Assembly: GCA_003755025.1 (NCBI GenBank)
Contig: RJVL01000001.1
Location: forward strand, 558,001-622,000
Source: Diaphorobacter nitroreducens
Lineage (GTDB): Bacteria; Pseudomonadota; Gammaproteobacteria; Burkholderiales; Burkholderiaceae_C
DNA length: 64,000 nucleotides
Direction of reading: 5' to 3'
Shown: positions 16,008 through 25,279 of the stretch, piece after piece
Numbering within the stretch: position 1 is the stretch's first letter
How the letters are laid out: every line of letters starts with the position of its first letter
Translations under genes and position numbers: made by a program
Notes under the pieces: model-generated
Told to the model about the DNA's origin: nothing
The model's input: the letters and a program-made list of their open reading frames with translations, nothing else
Databases searched by the model: none

Positions 16008-16973
16008 TCAAGCCTGGTCGGAGAACAGGCTCATCACCGACTCACCCTTGGCAATGCGCTGGATCGTTTCGGCGATCAGCGGCGCCACGGAGAGCTGGCG
16101 AATCTTGGAACACCCCTTGGCGGCATCGCTCAGGGGGATCGTGTTGGTCACCACCACTTCATCGAGGGCCGTGCCTTGCGCGATGCGCTCGATGGCCGGG
16201 CCCGAGAAAATGGGATGCGTGCAATAGGCGTAAACGTTCTTGGCGCCGCGTTCCTTGAGCACTTCGGCGGCCTTCACCAGCGTGCCGGCGGTGTCGATCA
16301 TGTCGTCCATGATCACGCAGTTGCGGCCTTCGATGTCGCCGATCACGTGCATGACTTCCGACACGTTCGCCTTGGGGCGGCGCTTGTCGATGATGGCCAG
16401 ATCGGTGCCGAGCTGCTTGGCCAGGGCGCGTGCACGCACCACGCCGCCCACGTCCGGGCTCACCACGATCAGGTTCTCGTACTTCTTCTGGTTCAGGTCA
16501 CCCAGCAGCACCGGCGACGCGTAGATGTTGTCCACCGGAATGTCGAAAAAACCTTGGATCTGGTCGGCATGCAGGTCCATGGTCAGCACGCGGGCGACGC
16601 CCACTGCCTGCAGCATGTTAGCCACCACCTTGGCGGAGATCGGAACGCGTGTGGAACGCGGACGGCGGTCCTGGCGAGCGTAACCAAAGTAGGGAATCAC
16701 GGCGCTGATGCGTTCGGCCGAGGCGCGCTTGAGCGCGTCGACCATGATCAGCAGTTCCATCAGGTTCTCGTTCGTCGGCGCGCAGGTCGACTGCACCACG
16801 AATACATCGCGAGCGCGGACGTTTTGCTTGATTTCGACGGTGACTTCGCCGTCGGAGAACCGGCCCACATCAATGGCGCCGAGAGTGGTGCCAAGATTTT
16901 GAGCGATCTCGGCAGCCAATCCAGGGTTGGCATTGCCCGTGAAAACCACGAAGTCGGGGGGATTGGTTTGCAT
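16008..16973 (-). CDS. prs: Ribose-phosphate pyrophosphokinase
   Basis: Prs makes PRPP from ribose 5-phosphate and ATP for purine, pyrimidine, histidine, tryptophan and NAD synthesis. The 321-residue protein has the ATP-binding stretch [13 protein letters not shown] (about residues 95-107) and the PRPP-binding loop [10 protein letters not shown] (about residues 222-231), and the usual length of class I enzymes. The tRNA-Gln gene lies immediately upstream on the same strand, and ispE beyond it, the standard betaproteobacterial arrangement. Confidence 0.97.
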   Translation of the reverse strand: MQTNPPDFVVFTGNANPGLAAEIAQNLGTTLGAIDVGRFSDGEVTVEIKQNVRARDVFVVQSTCAPTNENLMELLIMVDALKRASAERISAVIPYFGYARQDRRPRSTRVPISAKVVANMLQAVGVARVLTMDLHADQIQGFFDIPVDNIYASPVLLGDLNQKKYENLIVVSPDVGGVVRARALAKQLGTDLAIIDKRRPKANVSEVMHVIGDIEGRNCVIMDDMIDTAGTLVKAAEVLKERGAKNVYAYCTHPIFSGPAIERIAQGTALDEVVVTNTIPLSDAAKGCSKIRQLSVAPLIAETIQRIAKGESVMSLFSDQA

Positions 16974-17020
16974 GAGCGACTCAGCCGTCTGAATTTAAAT
17001 CCCGTGTGGGAAATAATCTT

Positions 17021-17097
17021 TGGCAGGGGAGGAAGGACTCGAACCCTCGCATGCCGGAATCAAAATCCGGTGCCTTAACCAACTTGGCGACTCCCCT
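17021..17097 (-). tRNA. tRNA-Gln (anticodon TTG)
   Basis: A 77-nt cloverleaf with encoded CCA. The acceptor stem AGGGGAG pairs with CTCCCCT. The anticodon stem CCGGA/TCCGG encloses the loop TTTTGAT, with anticodon TTG at 17061-17063 on the plus strand complement. The T-arm GAGGGTTCGAGTCCTTC is normal. It lies between ispE and prs and is likely co-transcribed with them. Confidence 0.95.
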
Positions 17098-17138
17098 ACG
17101 CAGGTCAGCTGTCTTGCGTCAGCTCACCCAGTATCTTT

Positions 17139-17990
17139 TCATCCAAAAACCCAATCCGCTAGCGGATGAGACTTTAGATTTTCACACACTTTGACATGCC
17201 ATGCAGCGGGTGCATCGTACAGATCGACAGCATGTGTGATTTGTGCAAACACCGCACTTCCAGAGCCTGTCATGCGTCCTTGCAACCCTTTTGATTCAAG
17301 CCAATTGATGGCTTGCGTAATCTCGGGGCACAAGGCCTGTGCGACTGGCTGCAGGTCATTACTTCCAAATTGGTAGTGTGTTGCAGCAAAGCCTGAAATT
17401 GTAGCACAACTCGAATCACGTTTAAGGGAGGGATTCGAAAAAATCATTCTCGTATCCAGCCCCGCTTCGGGCTTGACCACCGCGAAAGCCGCAGGCGGAA
17501 GTTGGTGCTCCAACTCAAGAGGGCGAATTATGTCACCAATTCCCTCGACCCAGGCGCTTGCGCCGCACAAAAAAAACGGAACATCGGCGCCCAGCGTCAG
17601 GGCGATGGAGTGCAACTGCTGCCGAGACAGTTTCAACTTCCACAGGCGGTTGAGCGCCAGCAACGTGCTGGCCGCGTCCGAAGATCCGCCACCCAAGCCG
17701 GCTTGTGCGGGGATGTGTTTAGAGACGCCGATATGTACCCCTTGCGGGCAACCGGTGGCCTTTTGCAGCGCACGTGCGGCGCGCACGACCAGATCGTCCG
17801 CAGGCAGGGCGCTGGTAAGGTCTTCACGTGTGACGGCCCCATTGCCGCGCACCTCGAAATGCAGAACATCGCACCAATCGATCAACATGAAGACCGACTG
17901 CAGCAGGTGATAGCCATCGGGCCTGCGACCCGTGACATGCAGAAACAGGTTCAGTTTGGCCGGCGCCGGCACGTCGTACAGGGCTTGCAT
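17139..17990 (-). CDS. ispE: 4-diphosphocytidyl-2-C-methyl-D-erythritol kinase
   Basis: IspE phosphorylates CDP-methylerythritol in the non-mevalonate isoprenoid pathway. The 283-residue GHMP kinase begins with APAKLNLFLHVTGRRPDGYH, containing the substrate-binding K and N residues. It has the ATP-binding loop PAQAGLGGGSSDAA at about residues 94-107 and a third GHMP motif with MTGSGSAVFA near residue 239. The start at 17990 is 9 bases after the lolB stop, so the two genes are co-transcribed. Downstream is tRNA-Gln. GC content is slightly lower at the 3' end than in neighbours. Confidence 0.96.
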   Translation of the reverse strand: MQALYDVPAPAKLNLFLHVTGRRPDGYHLLQSVFMLIDWCDVLHFEVRGNGAVTREDLTSALPADDLVVRAARALQKATGCPQGVHIGVSKHIPAQAGLGGGSSDAASTLLALNRLWKLKLSRQQLHSIALTLGADVPFFLCGASAWVEGIGDIIRPLELEHQLPPAAFAVVKPEAGLDTRMIFSNPSLKRDSSCATISGFAATHYQFGSNDLQPVAQALCPEITQAINWLESKGLQGRMTGSGSAVFAQITHAVDLYDAPAAWHVKVCENLKSHPLADWVFG

Positions 17991-17999
17991 GGAAAGCGG

Positions 18000-18515
18000 T
18001 CAGAGGCTCAAGACAATGCGCAGCGTAGTGCGAGGCAGCGGCTGCTCGCGCGTGGCCGACAAGCGCCCCTGCTGCAGGGCATCGAGGTTGGTGCGCCAGC
18101 CGGCGACTTGGAGGGCTTCGCCCTTCAGCCAGCTGAAAAGCGCGTAAATGGGTAGGTCGCTGCCGGTCAGGTCAAGTACCAGGGTCTGCAGCGAGGCAGC
18201 CTCCCTGCGTTCCTGCCCCTGGACCAGCACGGCGCGATGCGGAGTCCATTCCACACGCGCGATGATGTTGCCCAGCGGGTTGATCAGAGTGAGCTCTCCC
18301 GCAGAGGGGTGGCCCTTCAATTCAAAACCGGCACTGAAGGATTGGCCTGCATCGTCTTCCACCTGAACGGCCAGCCGGCCCGACCAGTGGTCCGGGCTGG
18401 CATCCGCAGGGCGTGGCGGCTGCGCGCAGGCGACCAGGGTTGCCGCTGCAACGATCCCGAGCACCAGCCGGCCGCGCAGAGGGCGGTGGTCAGCCGCCAG
18501 TTGCGGCTGGCTCAC
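18000..18515 (-). CDS. lolB: Outer-membrane lipoprotein insertion protein LolB
   Basis: LolB receives lipoproteins from LolA and inserts them into the outer membrane. The 171-residue protein has a signal peptide with lipobox TLVAC at about residues 26-30. The mature part shows WSGRLAVQVE, typical of the LolB beta-sheet start, and a Leu-containing stretch near the middle. Position next to ispE is the conserved location of lolB. The start at 18515 overlaps the TPR gene stop as ATGA. Overall similarity is low, as usual for LolB, so context carries part of the weight. Confidence 0.9.
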   Translation of the reverse strand: MSQPQLAADHRPLRGRLVLGIVAAATLVACAQPPRPADASPDHWSGRLAVQVEDDAGQSFSAGFELKGHPSAGELTLINPLGNIIARVEWTPHRAVLVQGQERREAASLQTLVLDLTGSDLPIYALFSWLKGEALQVAGWRTNLDALQQGRLSATREQPLPRTTLRIVLSL

Positions 18516-20293
18516 AGACGCACTCCCAGCCGGTCGAGCGTGCCCTTGAGTGTGTCGTTGTCTTTGTTGATACGCAGGCCCTCGCGCCAGATGTCACGCG
18601 CGCGGTCATGTTCTCCCAGAGACCACAGAACTTCGCCGATGTGGGCCGCTATCTCTGCGTCCGGTTGTGTTTCGTAGGCGCGTTTCAGGATGGTCAGCGC
18701 TTCCTGGCGGTTGCCCAGGCGGAATTCCACCCAGCCCAGACTGTCGGTGATGAACGGATCGTTCGGTGCAAACTCAAGCGCTTTGACGATGAGCGCCTTA
18801 GCTTCCTCCAGCCGTACGCCCCGCTCTGCGAGGGAAAAACCCAGGGCATTGAGTGCGTGGTGGTAGTCGGGTTGGCGGGCGATGATGGCGCGCAAGAGGC
18901 GTTCCATGTCGTCGAGGCGGCCCGCCTTTTCCGCCAGCATGGCTTGGTCGTAGGCGAGGTCGTTGTCCGCGGGCGCCAGCGCTACGGCCTTGCCGAGGAC
19001 CGTGTAGGCCTGTGCATATTGTTTTGCTTCGCGCAGCAACTGGGCTTCGGCCTGCAACTTGAGGCGTTCCTGATCCGGTGTGCTTGCGGGCACGGCGCGG
19101 ATCAATGCGCGCGCCTCTTCCAATTTGCCCTGGCGTGCGAGCAGTGCAGCGCGGCGGCTTTGAGCCGTGAGCAGTTCGGCGGCATCTTCAATGCGCGAAA
19201 GCCAACCTTCGGCCCCGGCGTAGTCGCCACGCTTCTCCGCTACTTGCGCGTGCATCAGATATGCCTGGGTGAGCGCGCGCTTGCGTTGGGGCGTGGCGGG
19301 CAGGTCTTCGAGCAAGCCGGTAAAACGCCGCAGTGCTTCCTCCGCCTGCTCCAGCCGTCCGCCTTGCAGGTGTAGCGACGCCTGCAACAACCAGGCTTCG
19401 GGCATGTCGGCCTGTTCGCGATTGACTGCATCCAGCTGGAACTGTGCGTCGGCCAGGCGCTGAGACTCCAGCAGCAGGCGTGCGTAGGCCATGCGGACTT
19501 CGGGCAGGGGCTTGCCGGCCAGGTAACCCGCGAGCAGCGGCTCCGCCTGCGTGACGCCCTCTGCGAGCAGCTCGAGCGCCAGCATGGCGGCGCCATCGTC
19601 GGCGGGGTCTTGTGCATGGGCTTGGCTCGCCGCCTCCAGGGCGCCCGCCTTGTCGCTGGCTGCCAGGTCCATGCGCCCCACGGTGGTCCAGGCAATGGGG
19701 CCGATGGCCGGGTGGTTCAGTTCTGCCTGCAGGGCCTGGCGCACCACCTGCGCGGCCAGTGCCTTGTCGCTGGCACGGCCATAGAGCTGAGGCAGCGCGC
19801 GGATGGTGGATATCTTGTCGCGCGTCGGCGCGGTGCTCAGTTCCCGCTTCAAGGGTTCGGCGCTATCGCCGATGCGATTGAGGGCGACCAGGATGCGCAG
19901 CATGTAGCGATTGGCATCGCGCGACTGCGGCAGGGCCTCCTTCCACGCTCGCGCGGCCATCAAGGCGTATTCGCCCGAGCGCGACTGCAGGGCGATCTCG
20001 GTGGCGCGGCGGTACAACTGTGGGTCGCCGCTGCGGCGTGCAGCGTCCAGCATCAGGGCATAACCGGTGCCGGGGTCGCCCCGGCTGGTGGTCATCTCGC
20101 CCAGCAGCAATTCGTAGAACAGCTCGGCATTCAAGGCGGCTGCATCGTCACTGGCAGCCGCATCGGTATCTTCCAGCTCGGCTGGGGGGGCGGGGACGGT
20201 GGACTGGGCAGGCGTCTGGGCCATGGCCGGCAGCATGCTCGCCACAGCCCAACATGCCAGTGCGACAGCCCTGAAACGAAGAGATTGCACCAT
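18512..20293 (-). CDS. Exported TPR-repeat protein
   Basis: The 593-residue protein starts [26 protein letters not shown], a Sec signal peptide. The mature part is almost entirely helical, with Ala/Leu-rich tetratricopeptide repeats. The clearest are in the last 200 residues, for example [34 protein letters not shown] and [18 protein letters not shown]. It probably acts as a periplasmic or outer-membrane-associated scaffold. An ATGA overlap with lolB suggests a shared role in outer-membrane lipoprotein handling, which is an inference. It diverges from mutM with only 47 bases between the starts. Confidence 0.85.
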   Translation of the reverse strand: MVQSLRFRAVALACWAVASMLPAMAQTPAQSTVPAPPAELEDTDAAASDDAAALNAELFYELLLGEMTTSRGDPGTGYALMLDAARRSGDPQLYRRATEIALQSRSGEYALMAARAWKEALPQSRDANRYMLRILVALNRIGDSAEPLKRELSTAPTRDKISTIRALPQLYGRASDKALAAQVVRQALQAELNHPAIGPIAWTTVGRMDLAASDKAGALEAASQAHAQDPADDGAAMLALELLAEGVTQAEPLLAGYLAGKPLPEVRMAYARLLLESQRLADAQFQLDAVNREQADMPEAWLLQASLHLQGGRLEQAEEALRRFTGLLEDLPATPQRKRALTQAYLMHAQVAEKRGDYAGAEGWLSRIEDAAELLTAQSRRAALLARQGKLEEARALIRAVPASTPDQERLKLQAEAQLLREAKQYAQAYTVLGKAVALAPADNDLAYDQAMLAEKAGRLDDMERLLRAIIARQPDYHHALNALGFSLAERGVRLEEAKALIVKALEFAPNDPFITDSLGWVEFRLGNRQEALTILKRAYETQPDAEIAAHIGEVLWSLGEHDRARDIWREGLRINKDNDTLKGTLDRLGVRL

Positions 20294-20340
20294 CGGCCCA
20301 TAATAATCCATGGCTCTTGAACTTCTTGACGAGTATTGCG

Positions 20341-21156
20341 ATGCCTGAGCTGCCGGAGGTGGAAGTCACGCGGCGCAGCTTCGCGGGCGCGATCGAGGGC
20401 GCAACTGTCTGCGGCATTGCGGTGGGCAAGCCCCTGCGCTGGCCACTGGGCATGGAGCCCGCAGTATTGGTCGGACGGCGGGTGTGCGGTGTGCGCCGGC
20501 GCGGCAAATACCTGTTGCTGGATCTGGATGAAGGGCTGCTGCTCATTCACCTGGGCATGTCGGGCAGCTTGCGCTTTGCACGCGATCTGCCCGCGCGCGG
20601 CGCCCACGACCATTTCGAACTGATAACGGACCAGGGCACGCTGCGGCTGCACGACCCGCGGCGCTTCGGCGCCGTGGTCTGGGCGGCGGGTGAGTCCGAT
20701 CCCCGTGCACGCAAGCTGCTCGATGGGTGGGGATTGGAGCCGCTGGGCGAGGACTTCGCCTTCGAGTCCTTCCACGCGGGGCTGCGCGCCAAACGCTCGC
20801 CCATCAAGCAACTGCTGCTCGCGGGCACGGTGGTCGTGGGCGTGGGCAATATCTATGCCTGCGAGGTGCTGTTCCTCGCGGGCATCCGGCCAACCACCCG
20901 CGCTTGCGCGATCGGACCCCAGCGAGCCCGGCGCCTGCACGGCGCAATCCGCGAGGTGCTGGCGCGCGCGGTGGAGCGGGGCGGCAGCACGCTGCGTGAT
21001 TTCTCCAGCGCCGACGGCAGCGCCGGGCATTTCCAATTGGAGGCCAATGTCTATGGCCGCGCGGGCCTGCCGTGTCGCCAGTGCGGTACGCCCGTGCGTC
21101 TGTTGCGCCAGGGGCAGCGCAGCACCTATTTCTGTCCGCACTGCCAGCGCGCCTGA
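20341..21156 (+). CDS. mutM: Formamidopyrimidine-DNA glycosylase
   Basis: MutM (Fpg) removes 8-oxoguanine and other oxidised purines from DNA, with associated lyase activity. The 271-residue protein begins [12 protein letters not shown], giving the catalytic P2 and E3. The conserved Lys-containing/HLGMSGSLR segment is at about residues 70-78. The C terminus carries the zinc finger [11 protein letters not shown]...YFCPHCQ. Start 20341 is required because P2 must follow the processed Met. It is the first of three same-strand genes with a dynamin-like GTPase and mutY. Confidence 0.97.
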   Translation: MPELPEVEVTRRSFAGAIEGATVCGIAVGKPLRWPLGMEPAVLVGRRVCGVRRRGKYLLLDLDEGLLLIHLGMSGSLRFARDLPARGAHDHFELITDQGTLRLHDPRRFGAVVWAAGESDPRARKLLDGWGLEPLGEDFAFESFHAGLRAKRSPIKQLLLAGTVVVGVGNIYACEVLFLAGIRPTTRACAIGPQRARRLHGAIREVLARAVERGGSTLRDFSSADGSAGHFQLEANVYGRAGLPCRQCGTPVRLLRQGQRSTYFCPHCQRA

Positions 21157-21249
21157 CCGGGCTGCGTGGCGGCGGACCGGCGCAATGGCGATGCTATATT
21201 GCGCCATCTCCCGCCCACGCGGGCGCTTGCATTGATATCCGGGAGCAAA

Positions 21250-23232
21250 GTGGGACCTTCATTCAACGAACAGTTTGACCAGCACGGCGCATGGAGGCGT
21301 GCTTTCGCCCAGCAACTCAAGCGCCTGGGGCAATGGATGGGTTCGCACGACCTCATGGACGCGGCTGTGGAGGAGCGTCTGCAGCGGCTGGAAGAGCAGG
21401 TGCGCAGCGACAAGGTGACTGTCGCTTTTGTGGCGGAGTTTTCGCGCGGCAAGTCCGAGCTCATCAATGCGATCTTCTTCGCCGGCTATGGCCGGCGCAT
21501 CATGCCGGCCAGTGCGGGGCGCACCACTATGTGTCCGACCGAGCTGGGCTATGAAAACGGCACCGCCCCCAGCCTGCGCCTGCTGCCTATCGACACGCGC
21601 ATGCAGTCCCTGGGGCTGGCCGAGTGGCGCCTGAAGGCAGACCGCTGGGTGAAGGTGCCGCTGGACATGGACGACCCGGCCCAACTCGCCCAGGCGCTTG
21701 AAAAAGTATCGGAAGTGCGCCGCGTGTCCGTGGATGAGGCGCGTGCGCTGGGTTTCTGGAGTGATGAGGCCGCCGACGAGAACCCCGTGCTGGACGCTGC
21801 GGGCATGGTCGAGGTGCCGATGTGGCGGCACGCGGTCATCAACATTCCGCATCCGCTGCTCAAGCAGGGGCTCGTGATTCTGGATACGCCGGGCCTGAAC
21901 GCCGTGGGCGCGGAACCCGAACTCACCATCAACCTCATCCCGCAGGCCCACGCCGTGGTGTTCATCCTGGGCGCGGACACGGGCGTGACGCGCTCGGACC
22001 TGACCATCTGGCGCGACCACCTGGGCACGGCTGAAGACGCGACCGATGCGCGGCTGGTGGTGCTCAACAAGATCGACACGCTGTGGGACACGCTCAGTTC
22101 CCCGTCGCAAGTGCAAGCGCAGCTGGAGCGCCAGCGCCAGACATCGGCCGAATTGCTGGGCGTGCCGCTCAGCCATGTCGTGCCCGTGTCGGCCCAGAAG
22201 GGCCTGGTGGCCAAGATCAACTGTGACGACATCCTGCTGGAGTCCAGCGGGCTGCCGCTGCTGGAGGAAGCGCTGGCCGAGGGCATCATGGGCCGGCGCC
22301 AGGCCATCCTGCGGGCCACGGTGGCCAGCGGCGTGGCAAGCCTGCAGTCCGAGACGCGGCGGGTGATCAACATCCGCCGGCGCGATCTGGATGATCAGAT
22401 GCTGGAGTTGCGCAGCCTGCGCGGCAAGAATGCCTCGGTGATCGACGCCATGCGCGGGCGCATCGAGCAGGAGCAGCAGGAGTTTGAAGCCAGCACGGCC
22501 AAGATCCAGGCCGTGCGGGCAGTGCATCTGAAGATGCTGCGCGAGGTGTTCCACCAGCTTGGGCCGCGTTCGCTCAAGGCGCAACTGGTGGAGCTGACCG
22601 AGGCGCTGCAGCCCAAGGGGCTCAAGCTGGGCGTGCGCAAGGTATACGGCGACACCTTCGCCAAGGTGCGCACCATCATGGAGGCCGCTCAGTCCACGGG
22701 CATCGAGATCCAGGCCATGCTGGGCGGCACCTTCCGCCAGCTCAACACGGAGTTCGGGTTCTCGTTGCAAGTACCTGCGGCGCCCCAATTGGGTAACTAT
22801 GTGCAGGAGATCGTGGCCATCGAGCAGCGGCACCTGCAATACGTGGGCATGGGCAACACGCTGCGCCTGGCGCAGCCAGAGTTCGCGCAGCGCCTGTTGC
22901 GGGCCATGGGCCTGCGCCTGCGCACCGTGTTCGAGTCCGCGGCCAACGAGCTGGAGCTGTGGAGCAAGACGGCCACGGCGCAGTTGGACGCGCAGCTGCG
23001 TGAGCGCAAGCGCAGCTTCTCGCGGCGCATCGAGGCGGTGAACCGCATCCAGCAGGCCGCCAACGGGCTGGTGGACCGCATCGCCGAGATCGAAGAGGCC
23101 GAGCAGCACCTCGCCGAACTGGAGCAGCGGCTGACCGAGCTGACCTCCGACCTCGTGCGGCAGCCGCAAGCGCCTGAGGGCGTGGACATCGACATACCCC
23201 TTACCGAACCCCAGCCGCTCGCGGCGTCATGA
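21250..23232 (+). CDS. Bacterial dynamin-like large GTPase
   Basis: The 660-residue protein has a dynamin-type GTPase domain: G1 VAEFSRGKSEL (K about residue 68), G2-like Thr in RTTMCPTE, G3 DTPGLN (about 212-217) and G4 NKID (about 273). The first Gly of the usual P-loop is Ala. The remainder is long helices with heptad-like coiled coils, especially residues 390-440 and 580-645; no membrane segment or clear paddle is visible. The likely start is GTG at 21250, which has GGGAG at good spacing; ATG at 21166 would add 28 residues. The 3' end overlaps mutY by ATGA, and mutM lies 93 bases upstream. Bacterial dynamins act on membranes or on nucleoid-associated processes; the role here is unknown. 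Confidence 0.85.
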   Translation: MGPSFNEQFDQHGAWRRAFAQQLKRLGQWMGSHDLMDAAVEERLQRLEEQVRSDKVTVAFVAEFSRGKSELINAIFFAGYGRRIMPASAGRTTMCPTELGYENGTAPSLRLLPIDTRMQSLGLAEWRLKADRWVKVPLDMDDPAQLAQALEKVSEVRRVSVDEARALGFWSDEAADENPVLDAAGMVEVPMWRHAVINIPHPLLKQGLVILDTPGLNAVGAEPELTINLIPQAHAVVFILGADTGVTRSDLTIWRDHLGTAEDATDARLVVLNKIDTLWDTLSSPSQVQAQLERQRQTSAELLGVPLSHVVPVSAQKGLVAKINCDDILLESSGLPLLEEALAEGIMGRRQAILRATVASGVASLQSETRRVINIRRRDLDDQMLELRSLRGKNASVIDAMRGRIEQEQQEFEASTAKIQAVRAVHLKMLREVFHQLGPRSLKAQLVELTEALQPKGLKLGVRKVYGDTFAKVRTIMEAAQSTGIEIQAMLGGTFRQLNTEFGFSLQVPAAPQLGNYVQEIVAIEQRHLQYVGMGNTLRLAQPEFAQRLLRAMGLRLRTVFESAANELELWSKTATAQLDAQLRERKRSFSRRIEAVNRIQQAANGLVDRIAEIEEAEQHLAELEQRLTELTSDLVRQPQAPEGVDIDIPLTEPQPLAAS

Positions 23233-24302
23233 GCGGTCCGTCCGCAGAGCTGGCGACCCAGGTGGTGCGCTGGCAGGCAGCGCATGGGCGCAACCACCTG
23301 CCTTGGCAGAATACGCGCGATGCATACCGCGTGTGGCTGTCGGAGATCATGCTGCAACAGACCCAGGTGGCCACGGTGCTGGAGTACTACACGCGCTTTC
23401 TGGCGCGCTTTCCCGACGTGCGCCAACTGGCTGCTGCGGCGCAAGACGAGGTACTGGCGCTGTGGAGCGGCCTGGGTTACTACAGCCGCGCGCGCAACCT
23501 GCACCGCTGCGCCCAGATCGTCGTGCACCAGCACGGCGGGGAATTCCCCCGCACGGTGGATGAGCTGGCGGCCCTGCCGGGCATCGGCCGCTCCACGGCA
23601 GGGGCGATAGCCGCTTTCTGCTTCGGCGCACGGGCGCCGATCCTGGATGCCAACGTGCGGCGCGTGCTCACGCGGGTGCTGGGGTTCGGCGCCGACCTGG
23701 CCGAGGCGAAGAACGAGCGCGCGCTATGGCAGCAGGCCGAGGCGCTGCTGCCACGGCAGGACCTGTCCCATGCCATGCCGCGCTACACGCAGGGCCTGAT
23801 GGACCTGGGTGCCGGCATCTGCCTGCCCCGCAACCCCAACTGCCTGCTGTGCCCCTTGCAAGAGGCCTGCGTGGCGCGCCGCGACGGCAACCCGCAGGAC
23901 TACCCGGTGCGCACGCGCAAGCTCAAGCGCAGCGCGCAGGCCTGGTGGCTGCTGCTGCGCCAGGATGGTGCGGGCCGGCTGTGGCTGGAGCGGCGTCCGC
24001 CCGCAGGTATCTGGGCGGGGTTGTACTGTCCGCCGGTCTATGACAGCCGCGCGGCGCTGGACGAGGCGCTGCAGCTGCACGCCAGCTGCGATGCGCGGGA
24101 TCTGCCGGCCTTCACCCACGTGCTGACGCACCGCGACCTGCACCTGCATCCGGTGCTGGCGCGCGATGCAACGCCGCAGCCGAACGCGCATTGCGCTGAG
24201 CAGCAGTCGGGGTGGTTCGCTCCGGCGCAATGGCCGGCGCTGGGGCTGCCCGCGCCCGTGCGCAAGCTGCTCGCCTCCCTTGGGGACGACTGTCAAAAAT
24301 GA
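23229..24302 (+). CDS. mutY: A/G-specific adenine glycosylase
   Basis: MutY removes adenine mispaired with 8-oxoguanine and so complements MutM. The 357-residue protein has the catalytic Glu in WLSEIMLQQTQ (about residue 39), the helix-hairpin-helix LPGIGRSTAGAI, the catalytic Asp in PILDANV (about residue 140), and the C-X6-C-X2-C-X5-C [4Fe-4S] ligand set in CLPRNPNCLLCPLQEAC. A NUDIX-like C-terminal domain follows. The start overlaps the dynamin gene stop as ATGA. The stop TGA at 24300-24302 falls in the first bases of a palindromic repeat. Confidence 0.97.
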   Translation: MSGPSAELATQVVRWQAAHGRNHLPWQNTRDAYRVWLSEIMLQQTQVATVLEYYTRFLARFPDVRQLAAAAQDEVLALWSGLGYYSRARNLHRCAQIVVHQHGGEFPRTVDELAALPGIGRSTAGAIAAFCFGARAPILDANVRRVLTRVLGFGADLAEAKNERALWQQAEALLPRQDLSHAMPRYTQGLMDLGAGICLPRNPNCLLCPLQEACVARRDGNPQDYPVRTRKLKRSAQAWWLLLRQDGAGRLWLERRPPAGIWAGLYCPPVYDSRAALDEALQLHASCDARDLPAFTHVLTHRDLHLHPVLARDATPQPNAHCAEQQSGWFAPAQWPALGLPAPVRKLLASLGDDCQK

Positions 24303-24395
24303 GAGCTGGTAGCGCCCGTAGATAGGCGACTTCCGGTAGAAAACTATTGCAAGTCATTCAATAGCAGGCGCTAGCAGCTACTAAAACAATAGCTG
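24297..24395. repeat. Palindromic intergenic repeat, copy 5 (long form)
   Basis: AAATGAGAGCTGGTAGCGCCC opens the element, and CAGGCGCTAGCAGCTACTAAAACAATAGC closes it, about 60 bases further than in other copies, with an internal TCATTCAATAG stretch. It lies between convergent mutY and rapZ. Its first bases contain the stop codon of mutY. Confidence 0.75.
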
Positions 24396-24412
24396 TCACC
24401 TAGCGGTGCATG

Positions 24413-25276
24413 CTAGATGCCGTCGAGCTCGCGGTGGCGGCGCAGCGTATTCCAGCGGCCCTCGAAGCGCGCCGCCAGCTGCTCCACCAGGTAGACGGAG
24501 CGGTGCTGTCCTCCCGTGCAACCGATGGCCACGGTCACGTAGCTGCGGTGGTTGTGGGCCAGCGCGTCCAGCCAGTGGTCCAGGAAGTCGCCAATGTGCG
24601 CCAGCATCAGCGCTACTTCGGGCTGCTGACGCAGGTAGTCGATGACCGGCGCGTCCTTGCCCGTGAGGGCGCGCAAGAGCGGCTCGTAGTGGGGATTGGG
24701 CAGCATGCGCACGTCGAACACATAGTCGGCGTCCATGGAGATGCCGCGCTTGAACGCAAACGACTGGAACACCAGGGTCAGCCGACTCGGCGGCACCGAC
24801 AGCAGGTCCTTCACATAGCTCAGCAATTGCGCGGACCGCAGGGTGCTGGTGTCGATGACGTGTGCCTGCTCGCGCAGCGGGGCCAGTAGCTCGCGCTCCA
24901 ACCGCATGGTGTGCAAAAGCGGGCGCGGACCTTCGCGCATCTCGGCCTGGGACAGAGGGTGGCGGCGCCGGGTTTCTGAAAAACGCCGCACCAGCACGTC
25001 GTTGGTGGCGTCCAGGAACAGCTGGCGCACCTGCACGCCCTGCTCGCGCAGGCCGGCCAATTGTTGCGGGACCAGGGGCAGGGCGGTGGCGCTGCGCACG
25101 TCCATAGCCACGGCAACGCGGTGGCCGTGGTGCGCGTGCTCCAGCTCCACGAAGGAGGTCAAAAGTTCCGGCGGCAGGTTGTCCACGCAGTAGTAGCCCG
25201 CGTCTTCGAGTGCATGCAGCGCGACGGACTTGCCCGAGCCGGACATACCGGTGATGACGACGACTTCCAGATCCAT
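24413..25276 (-). CDS. rapZ: RNase adapter protein RapZ
   Basis: RapZ binds glucosamine-6-phosphate and, in enterobacteria, directs RNase E to GlmZ. The 287-residue protein has Walker A GMSGSGKS at about residues 10-17, a Walker-B-like [11 protein letters not shown] segment at about 92-102, and the C-terminal [10 protein letters not shown] motif typical of the family. Three bases separate its start from the recN stop. In betaproteobacteria it is more often near the hpr kinase gene; here it is downstream of recN. The GlmZ target has not been looked for and may be absent. Confidence 0.93.
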   Translation of the reverse strand: MDLEVVVITGMSGSGKSVALHALEDAGYYCVDNLPPELLTSFVELEHAHHGHRVAVAMDVRSATALPLVPQQLAGLREQGVQVRQLFLDATNDVLVRRFSETRRRHPLSQAEMREGPRPLLHTMRLERELLAPLREQAHVIDTSTLRSAQLLSYVKDLLSVPPSRLTLVFQSFAFKRGISMDADYVFDVRMLPNPHYEPLLRALTGKDAPVIDYLRQQPEVALMLAHIGDFLDHWLDALAHNHRSYVTVAIGCTGGQHRSVYLVEQLAARFEGRWNTLRRHRELDGI

Positions 25277-25279
25277 GGC

